NCBI RefSeq assembly: GCF_006715025.1
Contig: NZ_VFMK01000001.1
Span: 4,216,001-4,280,000, forward strand
DNA from: Serratia fonticola
Lineage (GTDB): Bacteria; Pseudomonadota; Gammaproteobacteria; Enterobacterales; Enterobacteriaceae
Direction: 5' to 3'
Length of the DNA stretch: 64,000 bases
In this document: piece by piece, positions 43,432 to 53,049 of the stretch
How the letters are laid out: every line of letters begins with the position of its first letter
Position numbering within the stretch: the stretch's first letter is position 1
Notes under the pieces: generated by a model
What the model was told of the DNA's origin: nothing
The model's input: only the letters and a program-made list of their open reading frames with translations
Database searches by the model: none
Made by a program: the position numbers and the translations under genes

Positions 43432-44709
43432 ATGTCACTTTCTGCCTGCGATATTGAATTTGATCGGCGCCATATCTGGCATCCTTACACATCAATGACG
43501 CAGCCTCTGCCCTGTTATCCGGTGACGGCGGCAAGCGGCGTCGAGCTACAACTGGCCGATGGCCGCCTATTGGTCGATGGGATGTCTTCCTGGTGGGCGG
43601 CCATTCATGGTTACAATCATCCGCAGTTGAATCAGGCCGCAACGCAACAGCTTGAGAAAATGTCGCACGTCATGTTCGGTGGCATTACCCATCCTGCCGC
43701 CGTTGCGCTGTGCCGCAAGCTGGTTGCGATGACGCCGGAAGCCCTGCAGTGCGTGTTTCTGGCCGATTCCGGTTCAGTTGCCGTGGAAGTGGCAATGAAG
43801 ATGGCACTGCAATATTGGCAGGCCCGTGGGGAGCGGCGGCAGCGAATTCTCACCCTACGCCACGGTTACCACGGTGATACCTTTGGCGCCATGTCAGTCT
43901 GCGATCCGGATAACTCCATGCATAGCCTGTATCAGGGCTATCTTGCCTCACACCTGTTTGCCACTGCGCCCCAATGCCGCTTTGATGAGCCCTGGAACGA
44001 ACAGGATATCGCCCCGTTTAACGCATTGCTGGAGCAACACGCCGGTGAGATTGCCGCCGTGATCCTGGAACCTGTCGTGCAAGGCGCAGGCGGGATGCGC
44101 ATCTATCATCCGACCTATCTGAAACGCGTGCGTGAACTATGCGATCGCCACCAGATCCTGCTGATCGCCGATGAGATTGCTACCGGATTTGGCCGCACCG
44201 GCAAGCTGTTTGCCTGTGAACATGCCGATGTCGTACCGGATATTCTCTGCCTGGGGAAAGCGTTGACCGGGGGCTATATGACGCTTTCCGCCACCTTGAC
44301 AACGCGCCATGTGGCAGAAACACTCAGCAATGGGGCCGCAGGTTGCTTTATGCACGGGCCAACCTTTATGGGGAATCCGTTAGCCTGTGCGGTGGCCTGC
44401 GCCAGTCTGACATTATTGGAAGAAAATCGTTGGCAGCAGCAAGTTGCCGCCATTGAATCACAGTTGAAACAACAGTTGCTGCCGCTGACCATGCTGCCTA
44501 ACGTGGCGGACGTACGGGTTCTTGGCGCTATTGGCGTAGTGGAAATGCGCCAACCGGTAGATGTGGCATTGCTGCAACGCGGATTTGTCGAACGAGGCGT
44601 GTGGATCCGGCCATTCGGTAAACTGATTTATCTGATGCCGCCTTATATCATTACGCCAGAGCAGCTTTCACGCCTGACAGCAGCGATCGCCGCCGCAGCA
44701 GCAGCGTGA
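43432..44709 (+). CDS. bioA: Adenosylmethionine-8-amino-7-oxononanoate aminotransferase BioA
   Basis: A 425-residue class III PLP aminotransferase forming DAPA with SAM as amino donor. Motifs: 'RHIWHPYTSMTQPLPCYPV', 'MSSWWAAIHGYNHP', 'LADSGSVAVEVAMKMALQYW', 'LIADEIATGFGRTGKLFACE' (PLP Asp) and Schiff-base Lys in 'LCLGKALTGGYM'. The ATG at 43432 directly follows the BirA operator, so a repressor there blocks both bioA and bioB. About 200 bp without features follow. Confidence 0.95.
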   Translation: MSLSACDIEFDRRHIWHPYTSMTQPLPCYPVTAASGVELQLADGRLLVDGMSSWWAAIHGYNHPQLNQAATQQLEKMSHVMFGGITHPAAVALCRKLVAMTPEALQCVFLADSGSVAVEVAMKMALQYWQARGERRQRILTLRHGYHGDTFGAMSVCDPDNSMHSLYQGYLASHLFATAPQCRFDEPWNEQDIAPFNALLEQHAGEIAAVILEPVVQGAGGMRIYHPTYLKRVRELCDRHQILLIADEIATGFGRTGKLFACEHADVVPDILCLGKALTGGYMTLSATLTTRHVAETLSNGAAGCFMHGPTFMGNPLACAVACASLTLLEENRWQQQVAAIESQLKQQLLPLTMLPNVADVRVLGAIGVVEMRQPVDVALLQRGFVERGVWIRPFGKLIYLMPPYIITPEQLSRLTAAIAAAAAA

Positions 44710-44909
44710 CCAAAACACCAGCCATATACAGCGAAATAATTTGAGTGGCAGGACAAAAACGCCATGCGTTTTGAACAGCACCAGAGCGGGCCCAGACTTG
44801 AGCCGCGTAACGGGGTGCAGCCAGCGAAGTATGACGAGTATAGGGTTGTATTGTTGCGACAAAACGATCTAGCTTAAAGGCTCGGTATTTTAGACAACTG
44901 GGAGTGATT

Positions 44910-45392
44910 ATGGCTTTTCGTTTGCACAGCAACGATCTGCAAGACGGCGCAAAAATGCCGGAACGGCAGGTGTTTAACGGCATGGGTTATCACGGGGATA
45001 ATCTTTCCCCCCATCTCGCCTGGGATGGCGTACCTGAAGGCACCAAAAGCTTTGCCATAACGGTTTACGATCCCGATGCACCTACCGGCTCCGGCTGGTG
45101 GCACTGGGTAGTCGCCAATATCCCGGCAGACGTACGCGAACTGCCTCAGGGAGCCGGTTCAGGCAAACCTGAGCTGCCAAAGGGTGCAATTCAAACGCGT
45201 ACCGACTTCGGCAAAGCGGGCTATGGTGGCGCAGCACCGCCGCAAGGTGAAAGCCACCGCTATCACTTCACCGTCCATGCACTGGACGTGGAGAACATTC
45301 CGGTGGATGAAGAAGCCAGCGGCGCGATGGTCGGCTTTAATATTCATTTCCACAGCCTTGGCAAGGCGACGCTGACGGTAAAATACAGCTGA
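44910..45392 (+). CDS. ybhB: YbhB/YbcL family Raf kinase inhibitor-like (PEBP) protein
   Basis: A 160-residue cytosolic protein of the phosphatidylethanolamine-binding family, close to E. coli YbhB ('FNGMGYHGDNLSPHLAWDGV', 'YDPDAPTGSGWWHWVVANIP', 'RTDFGKAGYGGAAPPQGESH', 'MVGFNIHFHSLGKA'). The ligand pocket residues Asp-Pro-Asp-Ala-Pro and Gly-x-His are present. The function in bacteria is unknown. The ATG at 44910 has GGGAG 5 bp upstream; a GTG 6 bp earlier is less likely. Position between bioA and pgl equals E. coli. Confidence 0.93.
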   Translation: MAFRLHSNDLQDGAKMPERQVFNGMGYHGDNLSPHLAWDGVPEGTKSFAITVYDPDAPTGSGWWHWVVANIPADVRELPQGAGSGKPELPKGAIQTRTDFGKAGYGGAAPPQGESHRYHFTVHALDVENIPVDEEASGAMVGFNIHFHSLGKATLTVKYS

Positions 45393-45400
45393 GAGACGTT

Positions 45401-45424
45401 AGGGGGCGAAGCGTTTCGCCCCTA
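45401..45424. terminator. Bidirectional terminator between ybhB and pgl
   Basis: AGGGGGCGAA-GCG-TTTCGCCCCT stem-loop (one bulge) in the 39-bp gap between convergent stops. Confidence 0.65.
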
Positions 45425-45431
45425 TCACACA

Positions 45432-46427
45432 CTATTTAGCCAACACGCTCACCCACATAGGGCCACGCCCGACCGGATAACGTGCCAAATCCGTCAACTT
45501 ACCGCTATTGTGATCAATCTGATAAACGCCAATATGGCCAGATTTCTGCCCGGCAGCAATCACGAACCGACCACTGTGATCGATATTAAACCCTCGCGGC
45601 TGCTCTTCCGTGGCATGGTGGCCCACGAGCGTAATCTTGCCGCCGTCTTCAGACACGCTGAAAATCGTCAGGATGCTGGCGGTGCGATCGCTGGTATACA
45701 AGAAGCGGCCATTTGGCGTGAGGTGAATATCCGCCGCCCAGCGGGTGCCGGAGAAATCGGCAGGCATCACATCCAGCGTTTGCACCAGTGTATATTTACC
45801 GCCGTTATCACTGATGGCGAACACATCCACCGTACCGTCCAACTCATTCACGCAATAGGCGAATTTGTCATTGGGATGAAACGCCATATGGCGCGGGCCT
45901 GCGCCAGCCGCTGTCGCTACGGCTTCCTGGCTATGCGGCGTCAATTTACCTTCCAGGCTCAGGTTAAACAGGCGAATACGGTCCTCTTTCAGGCACGGCA
46001 CCAGCAACAACTGATTGGTCGGGTCAATATTGGCCGAGTGCGGCGCGGTCAGGCCATCAATTTGCTGGATCGGCGCGCCCACGATGCCATCATGACCAAT
46101 CGGGCTGATGCTGGCACAGTTACCGCTGTAGGAGGCAGAGAACAGATAACGGCCTTGCAAATCGGTCGAGATATGAGTCGGGCCTCCGGGCAACGGCGCC
46201 ATACCGGCTTCCTGCAACGTGCCATCGCCTGCAATACGATAGCTGACGATACCAAATGCCGGGCGCACCCCAACATACAGATGGGTTCTGTCCGGGTGGA
46301 TAGCCATCGGTTGCACCTGCCCCGGTACATCGACCGTTTGTAGCAGCGCCAACGCGCCCTTGTCGTCCAACTGCCAAACGTGGATCTGCTGGCTTTCCGG
46401 GCTAGCGACATAAACGATTTGCTTCAT
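45432..46427 (-). CDS. pgl: 6-phosphogluconolactonase Pgl
   Basis: A 331-residue seven-bladed beta-propeller lactonase, same length as E. coli Pgl (YbhE), hydrolysing 6-phosphogluconolactone in the oxidative pentose phosphate pathway. Typical repeats are 'YVASPESQQIHVWQLDDKGA', 'PMAIHPDRTHLYVGVRP', 'GPRHMAFHPNDKFAYCVNEL' and 'AADIHLTPNGRFLYTSDRT'. It follows AAGGAGAACAA and is monocistronic, convergent with ybhB. Confidence 0.95.
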   Translation of the reverse strand: MKQIVYVASPESQQIHVWQLDDKGALALLQTVDVPGQVQPMAIHPDRTHLYVGVRPAFGIVSYRIAGDGTLQEAGMAPLPGGPTHISTDLQGRYLFSASYSGNCASISPIGHDGIVGAPIQQIDGLTAPHSANIDPTNQLLLVPCLKEDRIRLFNLSLEGKLTPHSQEAVATAAGAGPRHMAFHPNDKFAYCVNELDGTVDVFAISDNGGKYTLVQTLDVMPADFSGTRWAADIHLTPNGRFLYTSDRTASILTIFSVSEDGGKITLVGHHATEEQPRGFNIDHSGRFVIAAGQKSGHIGVYQIDHNSGKLTDLARYPVGRGPMWVSVLAK

Positions 46428-46662
46428 TTGTTCTCCTTAAATGAGAAAGAGTAACCGGTTTCAGTTTTACGGTTTGTTCTAGCTTACCTGACATCCGTGG
46501 CATGACAACCCTAGCGTTCAACGCAGTTTTATCGAACGGCTATCCGGTGTACCATCGGGTTAATTTTCTTGCTATACCCCTTCGCTTTCATGTTGACTCC
46601 GGCCTGTGGCTTGGCAGGGCTACAACGTGAAAGAGGAAGGGGATAATCATAATGGGATGACT

Positions 46663-47484
46663 ATGAGCTACCGAATTATCGCCCTCGACTTGGACGGCAC
46701 CCTGCTGGACAACCAGAAACGTATCTTACCGCAGTCATTGGCCGCACTGGCGGAAGCACGCGCCGCCGGAGTAAAAGTGGTGGTAGTCACTGGCCGCCAT
46801 CACGTTGCCATTCATCCTTTTTATCAGGCACTGCAGATTGATACCCCAGCCATTTGCTGTAACGGGACCTACCTGTACGATTTCCAGCAGAAAAAAGTGC
46901 TGGCTGCCGATCCCCTGGCGAAAGAGCAAGCCAAATTGGTCCTACAGATGCTGAAGCAGAGCAACATTCACGGCCTGATGTACGTGGATGATGCCATGTT
47001 ATATCAAGAGCCGAGCGGCCATGTGATCCGCTCGCTGGCCTGGGCAGATACCCTGCCAGTCGCGCAACGTCCCACGCTGTTGCAGGTAAACAGCCTCACG
47101 CAAGCGGCTGACGATGCACAGGCCATCTGGAAGTTCGCTACGTCGCACGGCGATATCCCCGCGCTACGCAGCTTTGCCGAAACGGTAGAGAAAGAGCTTG
47201 GTCTGGCCTGCGAATGGTCGTGGCACGATCAGGTGGACATCGCCAAAGGCGGTAACAGTAAGGGTAAACGCCTGCAACAGTGGGTGGAATCGCAAGGGTT
47301 TAGCATGGATCAGGTGGTCGCCTTTGGTGATAACTACAACGATCTGAGCATGCTGGAAGCCGTTGGTTTGGGTGTCGCCATGGGTAACGCCGATAATGCC
47401 ATCAAAGAACGCGCTGACCTGGTGATCGCCGATCACCTGCAGCCGGGTATTGCAGATGTCATCCGCACCCGGGTTCTGGGTTAA
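46663..47484 (+). CDS. ybhA: Pyridoxal phosphatase YbhA (HAD, Cof-type)
   Basis: A 273-residue HAD-superfamily IIB phosphatase. Motif I is 'IALDLDGTLLDNQ' (nucleophile Asp), motif II Thr is in 'VVVTGRHHVAIHPF', and motifs III/IV are in 'GGNSKGKRLQQW' and 'VAFGDNYNDLSMLEAVG'. E. coli YbhA hydrolyses pyridoxal phosphate and other sugar phosphates and shares 'QVDIA.GGNSKGKRL'. The start at 46663 aligns with the E. coli start; an ATG at 46657 is also possible. It is convergent with modC, sharing a terminator. Confidence 0.92.
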   Translation: MSYRIIALDLDGTLLDNQKRILPQSLAALAEARAAGVKVVVVTGRHHVAIHPFYQALQIDTPAICCNGTYLYDFQQKKVLAADPLAKEQAKLVLQMLKQSNIHGLMYVDDAMLYQEPSGHVIRSLAWADTLPVAQRPTLLQVNSLTQAADDAQAIWKFATSHGDIPALRSFAETVEKELGLACEWSWHDQVDIAKGGNSKGKRLQQWVESQGFSMDQVVAFGDNYNDLSMLEAVGLGVAMGNADNAIKERADLVIADHLQPGIADVIRTRVLG

Positions 47485-47493
47485 TGTTCACAG

Positions 47494-47522
47494 GGGAGAA
47501 GGAAATCGGCTTTCCTTCTCCC
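47494..47522. terminator. Bidirectional terminator between ybhA and modC
   Basis: A perfect 12-bp stem GGGAGAAGGAAA/TTTCCTTCTCCC with a 5-nt loop between the convergent stops. Confidence 0.8.
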
Positions 47523-47529
47523 GGTAGTT

Positions 47530-48597
47530 TCAGTTGCCTTCACGGCTGATCGATACGCTCTTGACCTGCGCATAGAGCCATTGACCAGGTTTTATTGCCA
47601 GATCGTCACGTGCCCAGGGCGTGATGCGTGCCCAGAGAACATTTTCCCCGACCATCAGCTTCACCTCAACCTGGCCGTCCACATCCAGACATTCCACCAC
47701 TTTAGCGGGCAGGATGTTGCGGATACTGCTGTTGGCTGGTGGTTGCAGCACCAGTGAAACATCGGCAGCATGGATACGTATACGCAACCCGGTACCTATT
47801 GGGGAGTCAATGCCCGCGACCCACAGACGCTGATCGCCCAACGCCAATGCCGTCATGGCATAACGCCGATGATGCTCAATCACGCTCACGCTCAACACGC
47901 TGCTCTGATCTTCGCGTTGTAACCAAGGCCGCAGCGCACTGCTGGCCCAGACCGTCTCCAACCCACCAAACGCCCGCACCTGGCCTTTATCCAGCACCAT
48001 CACCTGCTCGGCCAGACGCAAAATCTCATCCATACTGTGGCTGACATAGAGGATTGGAATGTTCACGTCCTGTGCCAATCGTTCAAGATACGGCAGCAAC
48101 TCACGCTTACGTGGCATATCGAGCGATGCCAGAGGTTCATCCATCAACAGTAATTCAGGTGCGCTAAGCAGCGCCCGGCCAATTGCCACGCGCTGTTTTT
48201 CACCGCCTGAAAGGGTCAATGGCAAGCGATTTAGCAACGGCGCAATCCCCAGCAGCGCCACGATACTATCGAATTGACCTCGCATACTGGCCGCCATGCC
48301 GTATTGCAGGTTGCCACGAACGCGATAATGCGGGAACAGGCGCGCATCCTGGAAAACATAGCCGATGCGGCGCTTTTCCGGTGGCAAACAGATGCCGCTG
48401 GCGGTATCCACCAGCGTACGGCCATTAAGAACAATCCGCCCCTGTTGCACCAGCGTCAGGCCGCTAATGGCGTTGATCAGGGACGTTTTACCGGCCCCTG
48501 AAAGCCCGAAGATCGCCGTAATCCCCTGCGCTGGCAAAGTAGCCTGCACGTTAAGGTTGAGATCGCCAAGCTGTTGGGAAAAATCCAGTTCTAGCAT
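47530..48597 (-). CDS. modC: Molybdate ABC transporter ATP-binding protein ModC
   Basis: A 355-residue ATPase of the molybdate importer. Walker A is 'FGLSGAGKTSL', the signature is intact ('LTLSGGEKQRVAIGRALL'), Walker B is 'LLLMDEPLASLD', and the C-terminal 65 residues form a MOP/TOBE domain ('SIRNILPAKVVECLDVDGQV'), which binds molybdate and mediates feedback inhibition. Its ATG directly follows the modB TAG. Last gene of modABC. Confidence 0.95.
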   Translation of the reverse strand: MLELDFSQQLGDLNLNVQATLPAQGITAIFGLSGAGKTSLINAISGLTLVQQGRIVLNGRTLVDTASGICLPPEKRRIGYVFQDARLFPHYRVRGNLQYGMAASMRGQFDSIVALLGIAPLLNRLPLTLSGGEKQRVAIGRALLSAPELLLMDEPLASLDMPRKRELLPYLERLAQDVNIPILYVSHSMDEILRLAEQVMVLDKGQVRAFGGLETVWASSALRPWLQREDQSSVLSVSVIEHHRRYAMTALALGDQRLWVAGIDSPIGTGLRIRIHAADVSLVLQPPANSSIRNILPAKVVECLDVDGQVEVKLMVGENVLWARITPWARDDLAIKPGQWLYAQVKSVSISREGN

Positions 48598-49287
48598 CTA
48601 TAGGCCCATACGCTTGCGGCCCCAGCGAGCCAGCCATTCAGAAACCATCAGTGCCGCCAGTGCGAGCACGATAGCGATCACACATAGACGCGCCGCCGCC
48701 GCTTCTGCCCCTGGCGTTTCTATCAGGGTATACATTGCCAGCGGGATGGTGCGTGTTTCACCGGGAATGTTGGAAACAAAGGTGATAGTGGCACCAAATT
48801 CGCCCAAAGAACGGGCAAACGCCAACACCACGCCAACGATAACGCCAGGCAACGACAGCGGTAAGGTGATGGTGAAAAACACTCGCCATGGATTGGCCCC
48901 CAACGTTCGGGCAGCCTGTTCCAACCGCGCATCCACCGCCTCCAGCGCCAGCCGGATGGCTCGTACCATCAGCGGGAAGGCCACCACGGCCGAGGCCAAA
49001 GCTGCGCCCCGCCAACTGAAGCTGAAGCTGAAACCAAACCAATTGTACAGCCATTCCCCAATAAAGCCGCGCCGCCCCATGGCAATCAGCAACAGATATC
49101 CCACCACCACTGGCGGCAAGACCAACGGCAGGTGAATGATGCTATCCAATAAAGATTTACCGGGAAAATGGCAACGCACCAAGATCCAGGCCATCAAAAT
49201 ACCCAGCGGCAAACTGCAGATCACCGCCAGGCTGGAGACTTTCAGGCTCAGTTCAACGGCCTGCCATTCATACTCGCTTAACATCAT
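48598..49287 (-). CDS. modB: Molybdate ABC transporter permease ModB
   Basis: A 229-residue inner-membrane permease with about five helices and the EAA loop 'EAVDARLEQAARTLGANPWRVF' (shown in part: 'LEQAARTLGANPW') that contacts ModC. Its start overlaps the modA stop by 4 bp (ATGA), and its stop abuts modC. Confidence 0.95.
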   Translation of the reverse strand: MMLSEYEWQAVELSLKVSSLAVICSLPLGILMAWILVRCHFPGKSLLDSIIHLPLVLPPVVVGYLLLIAMGRRGFIGEWLYNWFGFSFSFSWRGAALASAVVAFPLMVRAIRLALEAVDARLEQAARTLGANPWRVFFTITLPLSLPGVIVGVVLAFARSLGEFGATITFVSNIPGETRTIPLAMYTLIETPGAEAAAARLCVIAIVLALAALMVSEWLARWGRKRMGL

Positions 49288-50057
49288 TTCCGTGGGGTAA
49301 ATCCGTAACGTTCAAAAATAGCCGCCGCTTGTGGCGTTTTCAGGTACTCGTAGAAAGCGGTAACGGCTGGAGTCTGATGGCCTTTGACAATCGCCATTGG
49401 GTATTCAACCGGCTTGTGGCTGTCTTCAGGGAAGGTAGAGATCACTTTCACTTTATCGCTGGCTACCGCATCAGAACCGTAAACAATACCCAGCGGCGCT
49501 TCTTCACGCTCAACCATCGCCATAGCGCTGCGTACGTTATTGGCACGTGCCAGTTGAGGTTCCAGCGTTGTCCAGGCACCGAGATTCTGCAACGCTTCTT
49601 TGGCGTAGATACCGGCCGGTACGTGATCGGGATCGCCCACGGACAGACGGCCACCGTTCAGCAATTTGGCCCAATCGGTTTGTTTGTTGATCTTGATTTT
49701 GTCTTGTTCAGACGCCTTGGCGGCAATCAGTACCAATTCGTTGCCCAACAGAGTGTAACGTGTATCTTTCACTATCTGTTGTTTATCGATGGCGTAATCC
49801 ATCCACTGTTGGTCAGCGGAGATAAACATATCGGCCGGTGCACCTTGCTCAATCTGGCGAGCGAGCGTTGAAGAGGAAGCAAAGGAAGATACGATTTGCA
49901 CCTCTTTGCCTTTTTGATACTCAGTGGCGATATCTTGCAACGCATTAGTCAGTGAAGCAGCAGCAAACACGGTAACTTTGTCTGCCGCAGAAGCCTGCAC
50001 AACCAGCCCAGAAGCCAGCGCTACGCCACCGACCCATTTAATCCATTGCTGTTTCAT
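49284..50057 (-). CDS. modA: Molybdate-binding periplasmic protein ModA
   Basis: A 257-residue periplasmic binding protein for molybdate/tungstate. The signal peptide ends at 'VVQASAADKV' (about residue 24). Oxyanion contacts are in 'VFAAASLTNALQDIA' and 'VSSFASSSTLARQIEQGAPA'; 'ERYGFTPRK' at the C-terminus is typical. First gene of modABC; a ModE-type box lies 30-57 bp upstream of its ATG. Confidence 0.95.
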   Translation of the reverse strand: MKQQWIKWVGGVALASGLVVQASAADKVTVFAAASLTNALQDIATEYQKGKEVQIVSSFASSSTLARQIEQGAPADMFISADQQWMDYAIDKQQIVKDTRYTLLGNELVLIAAKASEQDKIKINKQTDWAKLLNGGRLSVGDPDHVPAGIYAKEALQNLGAWTTLEPQLARANNVRSAMAMVEREEAPLGIVYGSDAVASDKVKVISTFPEDSHKPVEYPMAIVKGHQTPAVTAFYEYLKTPQAAAIFERYGFTPRK

Positions 50058-50086
50058 TGTTTTCTCCGCAAGTTAACCTTCGTCAA

Positions 50087-50114
50087 AACGCTATGTAAAA
50101 AATCATATAACGCG
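50087..50114. promoter_or_regulatory. ModE operator at the modABC promoter
   Basis: CGCTATGTA-N6-CATATAACG: CGCTATATA-type half-sites in inverted orientation, immediately upstream of modA. In E. coli ModE-molybdate represses modABC from such a site. Confidence 0.75.
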
Positions 50115-50209
50115 ATGTAGAAGATTGTCATGCGGTTTATCGGCAAAGCGAGACATAACTTGAGAAACACCCGCCAAAAGACATCAGCGGGTCGTTGAGA
50201 TCGGGGGGA

Positions 50210-50353
50210 TTAACTGCGGTTTTCTTTCGGATGGCCGACTTTGGAGAAGACGTTGAACACTTCACCCAAGGCATAGATCAGGCCAAGAATGACGGCCATG
50301 ACGACCGGCACCATTACCACGGCAAACAACAGACTTTTCAATAATTCTAACAT
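50210..50353 (-). CDS. acrZ: AcrAB-TolC accessory small protein AcrZ (47 residues)
   Basis: A 47-residue single-helix inner-membrane protein beginning MLELLKSLLFAVVMVPVVMA and ending with a hydrophilic 'VGHPKENRS'. It closely matches E. coli AcrZ (YbhT, 49 residues), which binds AcrB and widens its drug range. The helix covers about residues 8-28. GGCGAC precedes the ATG. It sits between modA and modE as in E. coli, transcribed toward modABC. Confidence 0.93.
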   Translation of the reverse strand: MLELLKSLLFAVVMVPVVMAVILGLIYALGEVFNVFSKVGHPKENRS

Positions 50354-50510
50354 GGTCGCCTCACTTAACTGCCTTTAAAACGGCTGCGTAGGATTTACTG
50401 TAAACCAAAATACGGTCAAAAACGCGCTTATTTTAACGGCTAGGGGAAATTTGTAACCAGCGAAACGTGCTCAGTTGGCGCTTTTGGCCAAATCAGCGAC
50501 AATAGCACTT

Positions 50511-50572
50511 TATACCCTGCGGATTTCAAACGACAACCAGCCAGGCTGCCGCTTGAAAGACCACGGGGATAC
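50511..50572. repeat. Short imperfect palindrome with ERIC-like ends
   Basis: TATACCCTGCGGATTTCAA and TTGAAAGACCACGGGGATA form an inverted pair around a short centre. The ends resemble those of ERIC elements (compare 58846-58975), suggesting an internally deleted or related miniature repeat. Confidence 0.5.
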
Positions 50573-50590
50573 AGCCAATCGGGGTTAAAT

Positions 50591-51382
50591 ATGCAGGCCG
50601 AGATCCTTCTCACCTTAAAACTTCAGCAGAAGCTGTTCGCTGACCCACGCCGCATCGCCTTGCTCAAGCAGGTCGTGCATACAGGTTCGATCAGCCAGGG
50701 CGCTAAACTGGCAGGGATCAGTTACAAAAGCGCTTGGGACGCGATTAATGAAATGAATCAGTTGGCCGAGCAGACGGTAGTGGAACGCGCCACCGGTGGC
50801 AAAGGCGGTGGCGGAGCGCAGGTGACCCACTACGGGCAGCGGCTGATCCAGCTTTACGATCTGCTAGGACAGATCCAGCAAAAAGCCTTCGACGTTTTAC
50901 AGCAAGATAATCTGCCGTTAGACAGCCTGCTGGCCGCGATCGCTCGCTTCTCATTGCAAACCAGTGCCCGTAACCAATTTTTCGCTACCGTTATTGAACG
51001 CGACCACCAGCAGGTTCAACAGCATATCAGTCTCCTGCTGGCCGATGGCCATACTCGTCTGACCGCCGCCGTTACCCAGCAAAGCGCCGATCGGCTGCAA
51101 CTGACGCCAGGCAAAGAGGTCCTGGCATTAATCAAGGCACCGTGGGTGAAGATCAGTAGCGATCCGGCCTTGGCCGGGCTGGCAGATAATGCGTTACCCG
51201 CAACCGTGGCCAGCATCCAACCGGGCAGCGAACACAGTGAGGTTCTGCTGACGCTTGACGGTGGAGAAACGCTGTGTGCCACCCTCAACAACCAGGAGTT
51301 AGCGCAGTTGAAGCTTAGCCAGGGCGCGGCGGTGCAGGCCTTGTTCAATGCCGATCGCGTGATTGTCGCGACGTTGTGTTAA
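50591..51382 (+). CDS. modE: Molybdate-responsive regulator ModE
   Basis: A 263-residue regulator with an N-terminal winged helix ('TGSISQGAKLAGISYKSAWD', about 35-54, then 'VERATGGKGGGGAQVT') and two tandem MOP domains (about 125-262: 'SARNQFFATVIERD', 'LPATVASIQPGSEHSEVLLT') that bind molybdate. It represses modABC and activates moa and molybdoenzyme genes; boxes are seen here before modA and moaA. It starts the modE-modF pair, divergent from acrZ. Confidence 0.95.
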   Translation: MQAEILLTLKLQQKLFADPRRIALLKQVVHTGSISQGAKLAGISYKSAWDAINEMNQLAEQTVVERATGGKGGGGAQVTHYGQRLIQLYDLLGQIQQKAFDVLQQDNLPLDSLLAAIARFSLQTSARNQFFATVIERDHQQVQQHISLLLADGHTRLTAAVTQQSADRLQLTPGKEVLALIKAPWVKISSDPALAGLADNALPATVASIQPGSEHSEVLLTLDGGETLCATLNNQELAQLKLSQGAAVQALFNADRVIVATLC

Positions 51383-51472
51383 ATGCAACGTCACGTTGCA
51401 GTATTGCCGATTGACATCTTTTCCTGATGCGCCTATTTCTAAGGAAAATAATTGCATAATAAGGAACAGATA

Positions 51473-52942
51473 ATGCCATCGTTGCAAATTTCGCAAGGTT
51501 CGTTTCGTTTAAGCGACACCCGAACGCTAGAACTGAATCAACTGAACATTAGATCCGGCGACAGCTGGGCTTTCGTCGGCGCGAATGGCAGCGGTAAATC
51601 AGCCCTGGCCAGGGCGCTGGCCGGAGAGCTGACGTTATTGAAAGGTGAAAGCCACAGTGATTTTCACAACGTGGTGCGGATTTCGTTCGAGCAGTTGCAA
51701 AAGCTGGTCAGCGATGAATGGCAACGCAACAATACCGATATGCTCAGCCCGGACGAAGACGACACCGGCCGCACCACGGCAGAAATCATTCAGGAGGAGG
51801 TGAAAGATGCCCACCGTTGTGCACAGCTTGCCGCGCAATTTGGTATTACTCCCCTGCTTTCACGTCGCTTCAAGTATCTTTCTACCGGTGAAACACGCAA
51901 AACCCTACTTTGCCGCGCCCTGATGCCTCAGCCGGATTTATTGATCCTTGATGAACCCTTCGATGGGCTGGACGTCAATTCACGCGCCCAGTTGGCAAAC
52001 CTGCTGAATGAACTTTCACAACAGGGCTATACGCTGGTGCTGGTGCTCAACCGCTTTGATGAGATCCCGGATTTTATTCAGCAGGTCGGTGTACTGGCAG
52101 AGTGTACGTTGACCAGCCAAGGGCCACGAGAACAGGTGATGGCCGACGCGCTGGTAGCCCAATTGGCGCACAGCGAAAACCTCAACAGCCTGACGCTGCC
52201 AGATACCGAAGATCCCACTCAGATTATTCGTCTACCCAGCGATCGGCCCTTGATCGTCCTGCGCGATGGTGTGGTCAGTTACAACGATCGCCCCATCCTC
52301 AACCAACTTAGCTGGCAGGTAAATCCTGGCGAACATTGGCAGATCGTCGGGCCAAATGGCGCGGGAAAATCTACTCTGCTCAGCCTGATTACAGGCGATC
52401 ATCCGCAGGGTTACAGCAACGATCTGACACTGTTTGGCCGTCGGCGAGGCAGCGGAGAAACTATCTGGGACATTAAACGGCATATCGGCTACGTCAGCAG
52501 CAGCCTGCATCTGGACTATCGTGTCAGTGCAAGCGTGCGTAACGTCATTCTTTCCGGTTTCTTTGATTCGATCGGTATTTATCAGGCCGCCTCCGATCGT
52601 CAACAGCAGTTGACCTCGCAGTGGCTTGCATTGCTCGGTTTGGATCATTCGGGCGACGCACCGTTCCACAGCCTTTCCTGGGGCCAGCAACGGCTGGCGC
52701 TGATCGCTCGGGCTCTGGTGAAACACCCTGCGCTGTTGATCCTTGATGAACCCTTGCAAGGTTTGGATCCGCTTAACCGTCAGTTGGTAAGGCGCTTCGT
52801 GGACGTGCTGATCCAACAAGGCTCGACCCAGTTACTGTTTGTTTCGCACCATGCGGAAGATGCACCTCACTGTATTACCCATCGTTTGACCTTCGTTCCT
52901 GAGGGGGATGGCTACCGCTATCAGCAGGACCTATTAAGATGA
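51473..52942 (+). CDS. modF: ModF, tandem ABC ATPase
   Basis: A 489-residue soluble protein of two ABC domains. The first has 'GANGSGKSALARALAG', signature 'LSTGETRKTLLCRAL' and 'LLILDEPFDGLDV'. The second has 'GPNGAGKSTLLSLITG', 'LSWGQQRLALIARAL' and 'LLILDEPLQGLDP'. It has no membrane domain; its role in molybdenum metabolism is undefined (E. coli PhrA/ModF). The ATG at 51473 follows AAGGAACAGATA. It lies 90 bp after modE, probably co-transcribed. Confidence 0.94.
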   Translation: MPSLQISQGSFRLSDTRTLELNQLNIRSGDSWAFVGANGSGKSALARALAGELTLLKGESHSDFHNVVRISFEQLQKLVSDEWQRNNTDMLSPDEDDTGRTTAEIIQEEVKDAHRCAQLAAQFGITPLLSRRFKYLSTGETRKTLLCRALMPQPDLLILDEPFDGLDVNSRAQLANLLNELSQQGYTLVLVLNRFDEIPDFIQQVGVLAECTLTSQGPREQVMADALVAQLAHSENLNSLTLPDTEDPTQIIRLPSDRPLIVLRDGVVSYNDRPILNQLSWQVNPGEHWQIVGPNGAGKSTLLSLITGDHPQGYSNDLTLFGRRRGSGETIWDIKRHIGYVSSSLHLDYRVSASVRNVILSGFFDSIGIYQAASDRQQQLTSQWLALLGLDHSGDAPFHSLSWGQQRLALIARALVKHPALLILDEPLQGLDPLNRQLVRRFVDVLIQQGSTQLLFVSHHAEDAPHCITHRLTFVPEGDGYRYQQDLLR

Positions 52943-53049
52943 GTGCTACAACGTTCATCCAGGGGACATATCCGGCAACACTTCCTCCACAACGCATCAC
53001 ACTTGGCCTTTTATCATAAAGAGATGCAGAGTTATTTTCTGGAGAAGGT

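Noticed and set aside
44651..44983. 110-codon minus-strand ORF between bioA and ybhB
   Set aside because: It overlaps the ends of both real genes on the opposite strand and lacks a ribosome site.
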